Source: BJGO01 sp964640655
Lineage (GTDB): Bacteria; Bacteroidota; Bacteroidia; Chitinophagales; UBA10324
Assembly (NCBI GenBank): GCA_964640655.1
Contig: CAZXFT010000001.1
Location: forward strand, 147,531-211,530
Length of the DNA stretch: 64,000 bases
Direction of reading: 5' to 3'
Program-made: the position numbers and the translations under genes
In this document: positions 27,497-37,125 of the stretch, piece after piece
Layout of the letters: each line of letters starts with the position of its first letter
How positions within the stretch are numbered: the first letter of the stretch is position 1
The notes under the pieces: generated by a model
Databases searched by the model: none
Seen by the model: only the letters and a program-made list of their open reading frames with translations
Told to the model about the DNA's origin: nothing

Positions 27497-28864
27497 TTAT
27501 GAACTTACAGGCACTAATACCTCAACAATAGTTCCTTTATTCAGCACCGATGTAATCTTCATTACACAACGGTGCATCTTAAATATCTTATCTACTAATG
27601 ATAATCCTATGCCATGGCCTACTATGGATGTAGCATTTGTGCCACGATAAAAAGGTTGAGTAATACGTTCCAGATCGTCTTTTGATATTCCAATTCCATC
27701 ATCACTGAAACTTATTTTGATGTATTGATTTAAAGGTTCCACATCAACAGATACTTTATGATCGGGAGAATATTTGCAACCGTTGTCTATCAGATTAATA
27801 AGGGCATTTCGAAATAGAGAATCATAGCCCATCACAGTAAAATATTTTTCGTCGTCAATCTTATCGCTGAAGATGATGTTGATTTTATAATTGGGGTGCG
27901 CTTTGATAACGTCTGCACGAGCCTGCCACAACAACTCATCCAATCGCATTCCCGTTTGTGCTGAAGCGCCGACAGTATCTGCACGTGCAATCATTAACAG
28001 TTGATTTGTCAGGTTAATCATGTTGCGAATATCTTCCTGAACGGACTGCAAACACATCTTGTAATCTTCCTGATTGCGTTCCATCATTAAGGTTACTTCA
28101 AGCTGACTGGAAATGGCAGTCAGTGGTGTACGTAATTCGTGAGAAGCATTGTCTATGAATTTCTTTTGGGTGGCGAATGATTGTTCAATTCGCTCTAACA
28201 TGTCGTTAAAAGTTTTAGCCAAACGAGATATTTCATCACGACCATTACCTTCATTTACTCGCATATTCAGGTTCGATGCAGTTATGCCGCTAACCTGCTT
28301 TACAACCTGGTTCATGGGGTTTAATGCACGCAAGGCAAATAACCGACCCATCACTAAAAGCACTATTATGGTGAAAAGAAAAACAATTAATAATAAAACA
28401 GATAGGTCCTTTAAACGCTTATCGCCATAGATATCTATGGCCCCTGTGATAACTATAAAATTGTTGTTGTTGTCAGGAAATAATAACCCTACAATTTCAT
28501 AATTACCTTGAATAAAACGTGTTTCACCCCGGGCCTTGATGATGGCTAATTCATCTTGTTTAATATTCAAAATATGTTGTTCATCGGTAGAGAAAATCAA
28601 CTTGTCGTTTTTATTGTATATCAGAATTTTCTCGTAGGGTAGTGCAGTAGGATTATCTCGCTCCAGTTTACGAAGTATGCCGGCATCAATTTCATCAATT
28701 TCAATAAGCAATTTTGCCGTGTTAAGAGCTTTGTTTTTTAATCGGCTATTGAAATCGTCGGTGCGGTATTCTGAAGAGAATACATATATAGTAAATAATG
28801 AGGTTGCCAGTATCAGTGAAACCAGAATGACAAACTGTAATGTGAGCTTGTTTTTTATCTCCAT
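27497..28864 (-). CDS. sensor histidine kinase
   Basis: A 455-residue membrane kinase. Helices at about 8-30 and 153-173 frame a periplasmic sensor of about 120 residues with no recognised fold. HAMP about 175-228. HisKA with phospho-acceptor His242 in ASHELRTPL. HATPase_c with N-box LINLIDNGCKYS near 356-367, G1 DDGIGI near 388-393 and G2 GHGIGLSL near 416-423. It starts directly at the end of the response-regulator gene, so it is translationally linked. The CusS/CzcS-like layout fits metal or envelope sensing, but the ligand is unknown. Confidence 0.94.
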   Translation of the reverse strand: MEIKNKLTLQFVILVSLILATSLFTIYVFSSEYRTDDFNSRLKNKALNTAKLLIEIDEIDAGILRKLERDNPTALPYEKILIYNKNDKLIFSTDEQHILNIKQDELAIIKARGETRFIQGNYEIVGLLFPDNNNNFIVITGAIDIYGDKRLKDLSVLLLIVFLFTIIVLLVMGRLFALRALNPMNQVVKQVSGITASNLNMRVNEGNGRDEISRLAKTFNDMLERIEQSFATQKKFIDNASHELRTPLTAISSQLEVTLMMERNQEDYKMCLQSVQEDIRNMINLTNQLLMIARADTVGASAQTGMRLDELLWQARADVIKAHPNYKINIIFSDKIDDEKYFTVMGYDSLFRNALINLIDNGCKYSPDHKVSVDVEPLNQYIKISFSDDGIGISKDDLERITQPFYRGTNATSIVGHGIGLSLVDKIFKMHRCVMKITSVLNKGTIVEVLVPVSS

Positions 28865-29548
28865 CTATTCCTCTCCAAAGATATAGCCCATGCCTACACG
28901 TGTATGAATCAACTTGGGCTCATATTCTTTATCAACCTTTTTACGCAAAAGATTTACATATACCTCTACAACATTGGTTCCCGGATCAAAATCTATCTCC
29001 CAAACTTTTTGTGTAATTAAATCTTTGGATAACACCTTGTTTTTATTGCGCATGAAAAACTCAAGTAATGAAAATTCTTTGGCGGTTAACTCAATTCGTT
29101 TTTCATCGCGGAACGCTATTTTTTTATTCAAATCCAAAGTCAGGTTTGCTATAATCAAACGAGTCTCATTGCTTGGTTGTGTAGTATTAGAAGATCGTTT
29201 AGAAATGGCGCGAATGCGAGCAAGTAATTCTCTGAATTCAAAAGGTTTCACCAGATAATCATCTGCTCCTGCCTCAAAACCACCCAATTTATCTTCAGTG
29301 CTGCTGAGTGCAGTTAACATTATTATTGGAGTCCCCGGACGAATAGATTTTATCTTGTAAGAAAGTTCGATGCCGTTCATATGAGGCATTATTAAATCGA
29401 GAAGCACCAGATCGTATGCGTTCTTTCGGGCAAACTCAAGTCCTGCAAGACCATCATTTGCCAAATCAATTTCATAGCCGCTTTCTTCCAATCCTTTTTT
29501 CAGATATGCCGCCACTTTTGGCTCATCTTCAACTACAAGTATTTTCAT
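28865..29548 (-). CDS. OmpR-family response regulator
   Basis: 227 residues from the Met at 29548. Receiver domain about 1-115 with acidic pair Asp8/Glu9 (MKILVVEDEP), phospho-acceptor Asp51 (LVLLDLIMP) and the switch lysine in LVKPFEF. C-terminal winged-helix DNA-binding domain with ELTAKEFSLLEFFMRNK and VVEVYVNLLRKKVD. It is first in the operon with the histidine kinase. A start 24 codons upstream would lie beyond the -7 box at 29554-29561, so I reject it. Confidence 0.95.
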   Translation of the reverse strand: MKILVVEDEPKVAAYLKKGLEESGYEIDLANDGLAGLEFARKNAYDLVLLDLIMPHMNGIELSYKIKSIRPGTPIIMLTALSSTEDKLGGFEAGADDYLVKPFEFRELLARIRAISKRSSNTTQPSNETRLIIANLTLDLNKKIAFRDEKRIELTAKEFSLLEFFMRNKNKVLSKDLITQKVWEIDFDPGTNVVEVYVNLLRKKVDKEYEPKLIHTRVGMGYIFGEE

Positions 29549-29553
29549 AAAAT

Positions 29554-29561
29554 CAAAAGTA
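29554..29561 (-). promoter_or_regulatory. -7 element of the two-component operon
   Basis: TACTTTTG on the minus strand, an exact TAnnTTTG match 5 bases upstream of the response-regulator ATG. No TTTG is visible at the -33 position, so an activator may be needed, which is an inference. Confidence 0.4.
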
Positions 29562-29687
29562 CTGTTATTAAACAGGTTAAAAAGTTTACAGAAATGAACC
29601 ATTCGAGGTTTTAATATCATTTTAATTATTGCTTAATGAAGATATTATAACAATAGCGTTCAAATCCTCAAAACAAATTTTTTCAAA

Positions 29688-30554
29688 ATGAAAAACAAGA
29701 TTGAAAAATCTAAACTGGTTGCTGCTCTGGTGACCATTGTGTTGTTTGGGGCTTTAGCTTCCAGTTTGATTTATAATAGTAATCTTAAAAACAGATTGAC
29801 TCATCAGGAGTCTGTAACCGGTGATGTGCTTGCACAGAAGCAAATGTTGGAAAACGAAATGACAGATTACAAGATGCGCGTTCATTCACTGTCCGGTAAA
29901 AACGCTGAGATGAATGATTTAATGAGCAAGAAAGAAAAAGAGCTTGCTTTAAAAGAAGCGGAAATCAAAAAGCTGATTAAAAACAATGCTGACGCTAATG
30001 CTTTAAAGAAACAATTGGCCGACGTTAAAAAGATGAAGGCCGACATGGAAATACAGGTCGATGCTTTGAACCTGACTGTTTCTAAGTTGAAAAACGAAAA
30101 TCAGGATTTAGCAAAACAGGTTAAATCATTGAAGAGCGATAATGAAATGTTAGCTAAAAACATCAAGATTCTAAGCAGTATGAACACTGATAATATGATT
30201 GCAGATGCTTTAAAACGTAAAGATGCAAAGAATACTGTGTTTGCTCGTAAAGCCAACAAACTTTATGTAAGTTTTAACCTGACTCAGGATGTAGCTTCTA
30301 ACGTGAAGTTTAAAGTAACTACTCCATCAGGTAAAGTAGTGGTTACCGAACAAGACGGCTTAACGTATAAACTGGTTGATATACAGAGTGAAGTATTAAC
30401 TGCTGATGCTTCCGGTTCAGTTGCTATTGGTAATCCAATGAAAAAAATTGAGATGGTTTATAAGCCGAAAGAAAAATTAAAAAGCGGGACTTACACCATT
30501 GGTATCTATAACGGTGATACTTACCTGAGCAGTTGTCAGATACGCTTAAGATAA
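29688..30554 (+). CDS. membrane-anchored coiled-coil protein of unknown function
   Basis: A 288-residue protein. One N-terminal membrane helix at about 9-29 (LVAALVTIVLFGALASSLI). A long Lys/Glu-rich coiled coil spans about 33-165, with heptad-like leucines and methionines. A C-terminal beta domain (about 185-288) begins VFARKANKLYVSFNL and ends GTYTIGIYNGDTYLSSCQIRL. The tail resembles small beta-sandwich domains and should be periplasmic. No enzyme motif. It is divergent from the two-component operon and ends at a bidirectional terminator. The shape suggests a structural or scaffold role in the envelope. Confidence 0.8.
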   Translation: MKNKIEKSKLVAALVTIVLFGALASSLIYNSNLKNRLTHQESVTGDVLAQKQMLENEMTDYKMRVHSLSGKNAEMNDLMSKKEKELALKEAEIKKLIKNNADANALKKQLADVKKMKADMEIQVDALNLTVSKLKNENQDLAKQVKSLKSDNEMLAKNIKILSSMNTDNMIADALKRKDAKNTVFARKANKLYVSFNLTQDVASNVKFKVTTPSGKVVVTEQDGLTYKLVDIQSEVLTADASGSVAIGNPMKKIEMVYKPKEKLKSGTYTIGIYNGDTYLSSCQIRLR

Positions 30555-30577
30555 TTTTAAGGATTAATAGGGTTTTT

Positions 30578-30620
30578 AAAAGAATCGGCCGCGGGCTAAT
30601 ACTCGTGGCCCTTTCTTTTT
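30578..30620. terminator. bidirectional intrinsic terminator between convergent genes
   Basis: Left arm 30578-30593 and right arm 30604-30619 pair over 13 of 15-16 positions, with a two-base mismatch and one G-T pair, around a 10-base loop. An A-run precedes and a T-run follows, so it should stop both the coiled-coil gene (+) and the peptide transporter gene (-). Confidence 0.8.
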
Positions 30621-32254
30621 TAGGCATTATGTTCCTTCATTATTCCATTTAGCCACTTAATCATCAGGAGTATAACAACCGATGTTAACATGGCTAAACA
30701 AAAGTTTACCAAAAAGAAATTGTACTTATACTCATAAGTATCCCAAAGAGATGCTAATACACCGGACATCTTATTCCCTATAGAAGTTGAAAGAAACCAC
30801 CCACCCATCATCAAAGCTGTTAAACGTGGGGGACTAAGTTTAGAAACCAAGGAGAGTGCCATTGGACTGAGACAAAGTTCACCAACAGTTATTACTCCGT
30901 AGCAACTGATTAGCCACCACATAGAACTTTTCTCTACCCCGTTATTGTGTATCCAGGCAGCACCAACCATCACTAAGGTACTGAGAGCTGTAATGAACAA
31001 GCCATAAAATATTTTCCAGGGAGTGGAAGGTTCGCTATTGCGGCGTTTTAAGAAACTAAAAAAGCCAACAACAAATGGGGTGAGCAAAACAACCCAGAAT
31101 GGGTTCACTGATTGAAAAAGTTCTGTAGAAATCAAGTTGATAGAGGCACCTTCATCCGGACGATTATCTTCTGATATGTTTTTGAAATAAACTGGATAAT
31201 CGTATGTCTTGATTATTTTATCATTTGCATCGCGCTGTACTCTGAATTGTGAATCGGTTAATGGAACCGAATCCTGACTTAGAGTAATATTCTGAACAAC
31301 ACCAAGCGTTTTTGCCGCAGGAACTATAGCATCAGGAATGTTTCTGTTCGTGTAACTCTCTGCCCAGGTGGTTAATGCAGTTCCATTTTGTTTAAAGATG
31401 GCCCAAAAGATTATGGCCACACCAAATACAGCTATTAATGCAGACAAAGGTTTGCGATCTTCTTTGGGTGATGTGAAAATGAGCGAAACATAGAAAGCAG
31501 CTACAGGCAGAGCTCCAAGAATAAAAGCATCCGTAGAATCGCTGCCAAAAATATTTCCGGGTAAAATCCATCCAATGTATCCCGCAACCATAGCGGGTAG
31601 TAATACAATTCCAAAAATTTTCGGAATTGACATGTCTTCAGCGCGTTTAGCTTTTCGCACGTCAGCATGAGAGTAGTGTTTATTGCCCAACCAGAAAATG
31701 AGCACACCTAAAAACATGCCTATACCGGCGGCCATAAATGCATGCCCCCAGCTAAAAGTGTTACGCAGGTATGCTGCAAAGAAGTTGCAAATGAAAGCGC
31801 CAATATTGATTCCCATATAAAATATATTGTAGCCAGAATCTTTTAGTGACTTGTATTGCTCGCTGTTATATACATTACCAAGTAGAGTAGAGATGTTGGG
31901 TTTGAAAAATCCATTGCCAATGATGATTAAAAGCAATGAAGTATAAAAGCTCGTCATTCCTGACAAGGCCAATCCACAATAACCTAACCCCATTAATATG
32001 CCTCCAATGGTAATACTCATTCTGTAGCCGAGAACCCTGTCGGCAAGTAGCCCGCCGATGAATGGAGTTAAATAAACCAAAGCGATAAATGTTCCGAATA
32101 TGTCTGAAGCTTCTTTTTTATCTAATGCCATACCACCTTTTTCAGAGTCGGTCATATATAAAAAGAAAATGCCGAGCATCAGATAAAACCCAAATCGTTC
32201 CCACATTTCCGATAAAAATAAAAAGGGTAATGCGGCAGGATGTTTTGATTTCAT
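30620..32254 (-). CDS. POT/PTR-family proton-coupled peptide transporter
   Basis: A 544-residue MFS protein of the proton-dependent oligopeptide transporter family. Helix 1 carries the ExxER motif in FLSEMWERFGFYLMLG, needed for proton coupling. FKPNISTLLGNVY near 134 is the second family signature. Two additional helices sit in the middle, as in bacterial POTs. A periplasmic insert of about 80 residues lies between helices (about 280-375), as seen in Bacteroidota members. It imports di- and tripeptides. It stands alone with a 209-base upstream region shared with the divergent 1355-residue adhesin. Confidence 0.93.
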   Translation of the reverse strand: MKSKHPAALPFLFLSEMWERFGFYLMLGIFFLYMTDSEKGGMALDKKEASDIFGTFIALVYLTPFIGGLLADRVLGYRMSITIGGILMGLGYCGLALSGMTSFYTSLLLIIIGNGFFKPNISTLLGNVYNSEQYKSLKDSGYNIFYMGINIGAFICNFFAAYLRNTFSWGHAFMAAGIGMFLGVLIFWLGNKHYSHADVRKAKRAEDMSIPKIFGIVLLPAMVAGYIGWILPGNIFGSDSTDAFILGALPVAAFYVSLIFTSPKEDRKPLSALIAVFGVAIIFWAIFKQNGTALTTWAESYTNRNIPDAIVPAAKTLGVVQNITLSQDSVPLTDSQFRVQRDANDKIIKTYDYPVYFKNISEDNRPDEGASINLISTELFQSVNPFWVVLLTPFVVGFFSFLKRRNSEPSTPWKIFYGLFITALSTLVMVGAAWIHNNGVEKSSMWWLISCYGVITVGELCLSPMALSLVSKLSPPRLTALMMGGWFLSTSIGNKMSGVLASLWDTYEYKYNFFLVNFCLAMLTSVVILLMIKWLNGIMKEHNA

Positions 32255-32463
32255 GATGAATTGATTTAGATGTTGTAATGATAATCAAATATCAATTTTT
32301 TGATAGCTGACCAATTAATTCAACGAATAAGAATGTCATTCAGAATAAAAATATTGCTTTTGTAACATGAAACAGTTACATTTATTTAAAGACAATTTTT
32401 AGCCTTTAGACTGCTTTGTAGTACTCTCCATTTTTTTCATTCATTAAAAACCGAACCAAAACC

Positions 32464-35400
32464 ATGAAAGAACTATCCACTACAGCAAAGGTATTATTAC
32501 TTACCTCTCTTGTTTTCTTTTACCATTACTCAAAGGCACAGGTGTCTACAGGGTATTCGTTTGCAACAAACTCCGCCGCATATGCTGCGATAAGTGGTGG
32601 CACCAATTTAGCCAGCGGCACAGGAGCCAGTATGGACGATGCTTTGTATACCGGAGTGCCAATTGGGTTTACTTTCAAATTTAATAACGTAAACTATACC
32701 TCAGTAGGAGTAAGTACCAATGGGTTTATTTGGTTTGGTACAAATGACCCGTTAAGTACTACATACACACCATTGTCATATGCAGGAAGTATGGATGGGG
32801 CAATTAGTGTTTATGGTCGTGACCTCATTGGGCATCCAGCTGGAACTACAACACCTATATTAAGATATGTTACCACAGGCTCTGCTCCAAATAGAATATT
32901 TACCGTTGAATGGTTTTGTGTAAGAGCAAAAACCTATACTGCAGGCACTGGATTGTGTACTACGTTTGGCTATAGTGATATTAATAGAATGAACCTGCAA
33001 ATCAAATTATATGAATCACAGAATTTTAGAATAGATGTGCAAAATAATATTGCTCCATACTGTTTAGATGGAAGTTTCTCCGCTCAGGTTGGCTTAAGGG
33101 GAAATGTAAATACTGATTATAATAATCGGCTGGTAACTTGTAGTGGCAACTCATGGGCTGCTCCGGCGGCGGGTGTGGCAAACACAAGTACTTGTTCTAT
33201 TAGCGAGTCGCCTTCTTGTTATCCGGCGGCTACTGTTATTTACACTTGGGCACCGCCACCTCCTCCAACACCTGTTCAATGCGATTATACTTTTAGTTAT
33301 TCCACTTCCTCAGCATATGGTGCATTTCCGGTTAGTGGACCTACAACTTTAGCAACAGGTACAACAGCAGCTGCTTTTCGTTATGGAGCTTGGCCTAATC
33401 AAAGTTTGGGATTCAACTTTGTTTATAATGGGCAGAACTATTCGGAAATTGGAGTCTGTGCTAAAGGATATATCTGGTTTGGTTCAACCAATCCAACCAA
33501 CATAGGCAGTTCTTCATTATCGCCATTTATAAATGCACTAAACTCAACATTAAGTATTGAAGGAATAGTGGCCGGATTAAATTCAGACTGGGTAGGCCGT
33601 TCATTTGCAACCAATACCACCGGAGGCGCAGGTGGGGCTATTCGAACATACCTTACAGGATCATCTCCTAATAGAGTATTTACGATTGAATGGAGTAATG
33701 TAAGGCCCAACTCTGCAACAGATGGAACTGCAACTGTTCCACAACGACATCGTACAGATTTTCAAATATTACTTTATGAAACATCCAACACTATTGAGAT
33801 AGCATTTAATGTAAATCCTTATCCTTATACATCTTATGCTCAAACATTCCAATGCGGATTAAGGGCTAACACCAATACAAATACACTTGTTAGGTCTGTA
33901 TCCGCCGGTTCAGGGGGCACCGGATGGGCTAACTCAACGCTCGGAATTTCTACTTCCACCGTTGCCATTGGCACTAGTGGCAGCACATACCCCCCTACAA
34001 ATGCACGTTATATTTTTACTCCAACCGGGGCAACGGTAACATGCACATGGAATGGTTCAACATCTAATGATTGGCATACAGCCTCGAACTGGACACCAGC
34101 CATTGTTCCTAATGTTTGTAACAATGTGGTCATTCCATTTATTGGAAGTGGGATGTATCCTCAAATTGGTTTAAGTACCAACGATAATGCTTATTGCAGA
34201 AACTTAACAGTTAATGCCAGTGGTTCCTTAAATACCTTGATAGGATATACCGGAGTATTAAAAGTATATGGCAATTTAGTTAATAACGGAACTATAGTGG
34301 TAGAAGGAACAAATCTGATCAGTCTTGCAGGAGGATTAGGTAAAAGTATCAGCGGTACCGGGAATAATACCTTAGCCAAGTTTTTTATAACAGAAGCATC
34401 TGATTATATATTAATTAATAATTTATCAGGTAATACCAGTAGTATATTAGAGTTAAACATAGCAACAGGCTGCACAGTAAATATGAATGGTTATGACTTA
34501 ACCGTTTATTCACTTACTCAAGTGGGAATATTAAAACAAGGCAGTGGTACACTTTCTATCGAAGGTCCCTCTGCAGTATATTCTTTTACTTCTGCAAATT
34601 TTCAACCCGAAACCGGAACAACTTTTTTCAGCTCGGGAAGTTTGTGGGGGCCGGCCAACCAAACTGTGCCTTCACTGAGTTACAATCACCTGAAGATCAG
34701 AACTAATAATAGTTATACAGTTACCCTTGGTACTGCGTTGGATTTTACCTGTAACAATCTGGAGATAATTAACCCAAGCATAGCAGGTGGATTATTAACT
34801 ACTACAAGCAATCTTTTGGCAGCAGGAAACATATCGTTTGGTGAGTTGCCAAACGATGGTTCTCAGTTATTATTAAATCATTGCATTTACAGGTCAGTAG
34901 GCACAGGAACTTTTTCAATGGGAAACTCTGATGACAATTTAATTACAGTTACAAAACCAACTGCAACCGGTCCAAATGCGGCAGCTATTCAGGGATATGG
35001 TACATTAACTTTTTACAGCACGGTTACATACGATTCAAATTCACCTCAAACAGTAATGAGTGGTGCATATAAAAATCTGGCGATATCTGGCGGCAATGGC
35101 GTTCGATCAATGAATGGAGCCATAACAATTTCAAACGATTTGATAATTTCAAGCGGAACATTAAATGCGGCTAATGCTTCATATAACATTGATATTGCAG
35201 GTAACTGGACCAATACAGCTGCATACACTCACAATGGCAACACTGTAACTCTTAATGGTGGAGCTACTCAGGATGTGCAGGCGGGAACTTCCGCCTTTTA
35301 TAATTTTATTGTAGATGGCAGTGGAGTTGATATTGTAATTAATGATATAGTGATTGACAATAAACTTACACTAACCGATGGATTAATTAATACAGGTATT

Positions 35401-36531
35401 CGTAAAATAATAGTGAGTAATAATGCAACAACTGCTGTTGAAGCAGGTATTGGAAATACAGATTATACTGTGAGTTGGGTGAACGGCACCTTGCGTCGTT
35501 TTATTAATTCTACAGGCTCGTATGCGTTTCCGGTAGGCAACGCAACAGTATCACAAAATGGAATAATCACTTTTAACAGTATGGTTGGCACTTCATATCT
35601 CGATGCATGGTTCAGGCCACTGGCTAATCACGTTGATGCTGATGTGAGTTTAAACGAAACAGGAATTATTGGCAATCCTGCACCACATCCATACTATGCT
35701 GTAAATCCGGCCGGCTGCTGGGTGTTTGAACCTGATGCTCAGCCAACAAGTGGAACATACAGCATTAAAGTGTTTATGAATGGGTTTTCCGGCCTTCAAA
35801 ACAATCGCTTTGGTATTGTGAAGCGAGCCGAAAATTCAACAACTGCGGCAGACTGGGTTACCGGAGGTGGTCAGTTGAATTCAGATAACGGCGATGGCCG
35901 TATGGTCGCTGATGGTTATGCTGTTCGATTAAACCTTTCTTCATTTTCAGAATTTGGAATAGGACAGTATAATGGCTCAACATTGCCTGTTCAGTTAACT
36001 CAATTCTGGGGAGTGAAAGAGCACGATGGAAATCATTTGCTGTGGAATACTTCCAGTGAAATGAACAGCGACTTTTTTGCTGTTGAGAGAAGCATGAATG
36101 GTAAAGACTTTAATGAGATTGGATTAGTAAAAGCAAAAGGCTTTTCTCAAACAATTTCTAGCTATAGGTTTATTGACGTCTCCAACACAGGCATCAACTA
36201 TTACCGTTTGCGTTGTGTGGATACTGACAGAAGTTTCCGTTATTCAAACATCATTTCTATCAAGTGCGAGTCAGAAAAAGAAATAGTGGTTAATATTTAT
36301 CCTAATCCGGTTGATGCTACTCTGAACGCATTGTTAAATTCTGAGTGGGATGGTATAATCCAGACTCGTGTAATTGATTTATTGGGAAGAGTTTGTCTCT
36401 CTAATTCTATTAGAGTTTCTATTGGTTTTAACAATATTAGTATAGATGTTAATGAATTAACACCAGGCTCGTACTTCATTGAGATAAATAATGAACAAGT
36501 TCAAATGGTGATACCATTCATTAAACAATAA
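32464..36531 (+). CDS. large secreted T9SS type A cargo protein with duplicated N-terminal domain
   Basis: A 1355-residue protein with a signal peptide (about 1-25, SKAQ). Two related domains follow: residues 30-262 and 275-519. They share matched phrases (GVSTNGFIWFGTNDP with GVCAKGYIWFGSTNP; APNRIFTVEW with SPNRVFTIEW) and are joined by a proline linker (APPPPPTP at 263-270). Residues about 525-1100 are beta-rich with short repeats (NNLEIINPS, DLIISSGTLNAANA), consistent with a beta-helix. The C-terminal sorting domain begins YPNPVDATLNALL, a type A T9SS signal. It should be secreted and sorted by the PorU/PorV pair also in this window. Ligand unknown; an adhesin or extracellular matrix role is likely. 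Confidence 0.9.
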   Translation: MKELSTTAKVLLLTSLVFFYHYSKAQVSTGYSFATNSAAYAAISGGTNLASGTGASMDDALYTGVPIGFTFKFNNVNYTSVGVSTNGFIWFGTNDPLSTTYTPLSYAGSMDGAISVYGRDLIGHPAGTTTPILRYVTTGSAPNRIFTVEWFCVRAKTYTAGTGLCTTFGYSDINRMNLQIKLYESQNFRIDVQNNIAPYCLDGSFSAQVGLRGNVNTDYNNRLVTCSGNSWAAPAAGVANTSTCSISESPSCYPAATVIYTWAPPPPPTPVQCDYTFSYSTSSAYGAFPVSGPTTLATGTTAAAFRYGAWPNQSLGFNFVYNGQNYSEIGVCAKGYIWFGSTNPTNIGSSSLSPFINALNSTLSIEGIVAGLNSDWVGRSFATNTTGGAGGAIRTYLTGSSPNRVFTIEWSNVRPNSATDGTATVPQRHRTDFQILLYETSNTIEIAFNVNPYPYTSYAQTFQCGLRANTNTNTLVRSVSAGSGGTGWANSTLGISTSTVAIGTSGSTYPPTNARYIFTPTGATVTCTWNGSTSNDWHTASNWTPAIVPNVCNNVVIPFIGSGMYPQIGLSTNDNAYCRNLTVNASGSLNTLIGYTGVLKVYGNLVNNGTIVVEGTNLISLAGGLGKSISGTGNNTLAKFFITEASDYILINNLSGNTSSILELNIATGCTVNMNGYDLTVYSLTQVGILKQGSGTLSIEGPSAVYSFTSANFQPETGTTFFSSGSLWGPANQTVPSLSYNHLKIRTNNSYTVTLGTALDFTCNNLEIINPSIAGGLLTTTSNLLAAGNISFGELPNDGSQLLLNHCIYRSVGTGTFSMGNSDDNLITVTKPTATGPNAAAIQGYGTLTFYSTVTYDSNSPQTVMSGAYKNLAISGGNGVRSMNGAITISNDLIISSGTLNAANASYNIDIAGNWTNTAAYTHNGNTVTLNGGATQDVQAGTSAFYNFIVDGSGVDIVINDIVIDNKLTLTDGLINTGIRKIIVSNNATTAVEAGIGNTDYTVSWVNGTLRRFINSTGSYAFPVGNATVSQNGIITFNSMVGTSYLDAWFRPLANHVDADVSLNETGIIGNPAPHPYYAVNPAGCWVFEPDAQPTSGTYSIKVFMNGFSGLQNNRFGIVKRAENSTTAADWVTGGGQLNSDNGDGRMVADGYAVRLNLSSFSEFGIGQYNGSTLPVQLTQFWGVKEHDGNHLLWNTSSEMNSDFFAVERSMNGKDFNEIGLVKAKGFSQTISSYRFIDVSNTGINYYRLRCVDTDRSFRYSNIISIKCESEKEIVVNIYPNPVDATLNALLNSEWDGIIQTRVIDLLGRVCLSNSIRVSIGFNNISIDVNELTPGSYFIEINNEQVQMVIPFIKQ

Positions 36532-36552
36532 ATTGCTCTTATATAGAATGAA

Positions 36553-36588
36553 AATCGGGGCTGCCTAAGGCAGCCCTGATTCTTTCTA
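36553..36588 (+). terminator. intrinsic terminator after the T9SS cargo gene
   Basis: A 13-bp stem (36553-36565 with 36569-36581, one G-T pair) around a 3-base loop TAA, followed by a T-rich tail. It ends about 20 bases after the adhesin stop. Confidence 0.85.
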
Positions 36589-36615
36589 TTTATATTAGCA
36601 GAAAACTCATACATT

Positions 36616-37119
36616 ATGCAATTTCTTTTTACAGTCTTAGCTGCGGCTTTCAGCTCAGTTTTACTTGGTTATATATGGTATAACCCAAAAGTTTTTGGCG
36701 CCATTTGGATGCGTGAAGCAGATGTTACAGAGGAGAAAATCAAATCTTCTAATATGCCATTAATCATTGGACTATTCTTTTTGTTCAGTGCATTTGTTGC
36801 CCTTTTGCTTTTTCCTATGGTCGTACATCAGGTACACCTCTATTCCATTTTTGCAAATCTTCCTGATGCTAAAGACCCTTCAACTGAAATAGGGACTTAC
36901 TTTAAAGATTTTATGGACAAGTACGGTCATTCTTACAGAACATTTAAACACGGAATGTTCCATGGTGCTCTTGTTGGTTTATTATTTGTTTCTCCTATTA
37001 TTGCAATCAATGCCTTGTTTGAAAGACGAAGTTATAGGTACATTCTTGTTCATGCAGGTTACTGGATATTGAATCTGATGATCATGGGTGGCATCATTTG
37101 CCAATTTGCAGTTATGTAG
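36616..37119 (+). CDS. DUF1761-family membrane protein
   Basis: A 167-residue protein with four likely helices (about 5-22, 50-70, 117-138, 145-165). The family opening is LLGYIWYNPKVFGAIWMRE. DUF1761 members are small inner-membrane proteins without a known function. A longer loop (about 75-115) carries the extra segment DAKDPSTEIGTYFKDFMD. It lies alone between a terminator and a convergent gene 6 bases away. Confidence 0.82.
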   Translation: MQFLFTVLAAAFSSVLLGYIWYNPKVFGAIWMREADVTEEKIKSSNMPLIIGLFFLFSAFVALLLFPMVVHQVHLYSIFANLPDAKDPSTEIGTYFKDFMDKYGHSYRTFKHGMFHGALVGLLFVSPIIAINALFERRSYRYILVHAGYWILNLMIMGGIICQFAVM

Positions 37120-37125
37120 CATTAA

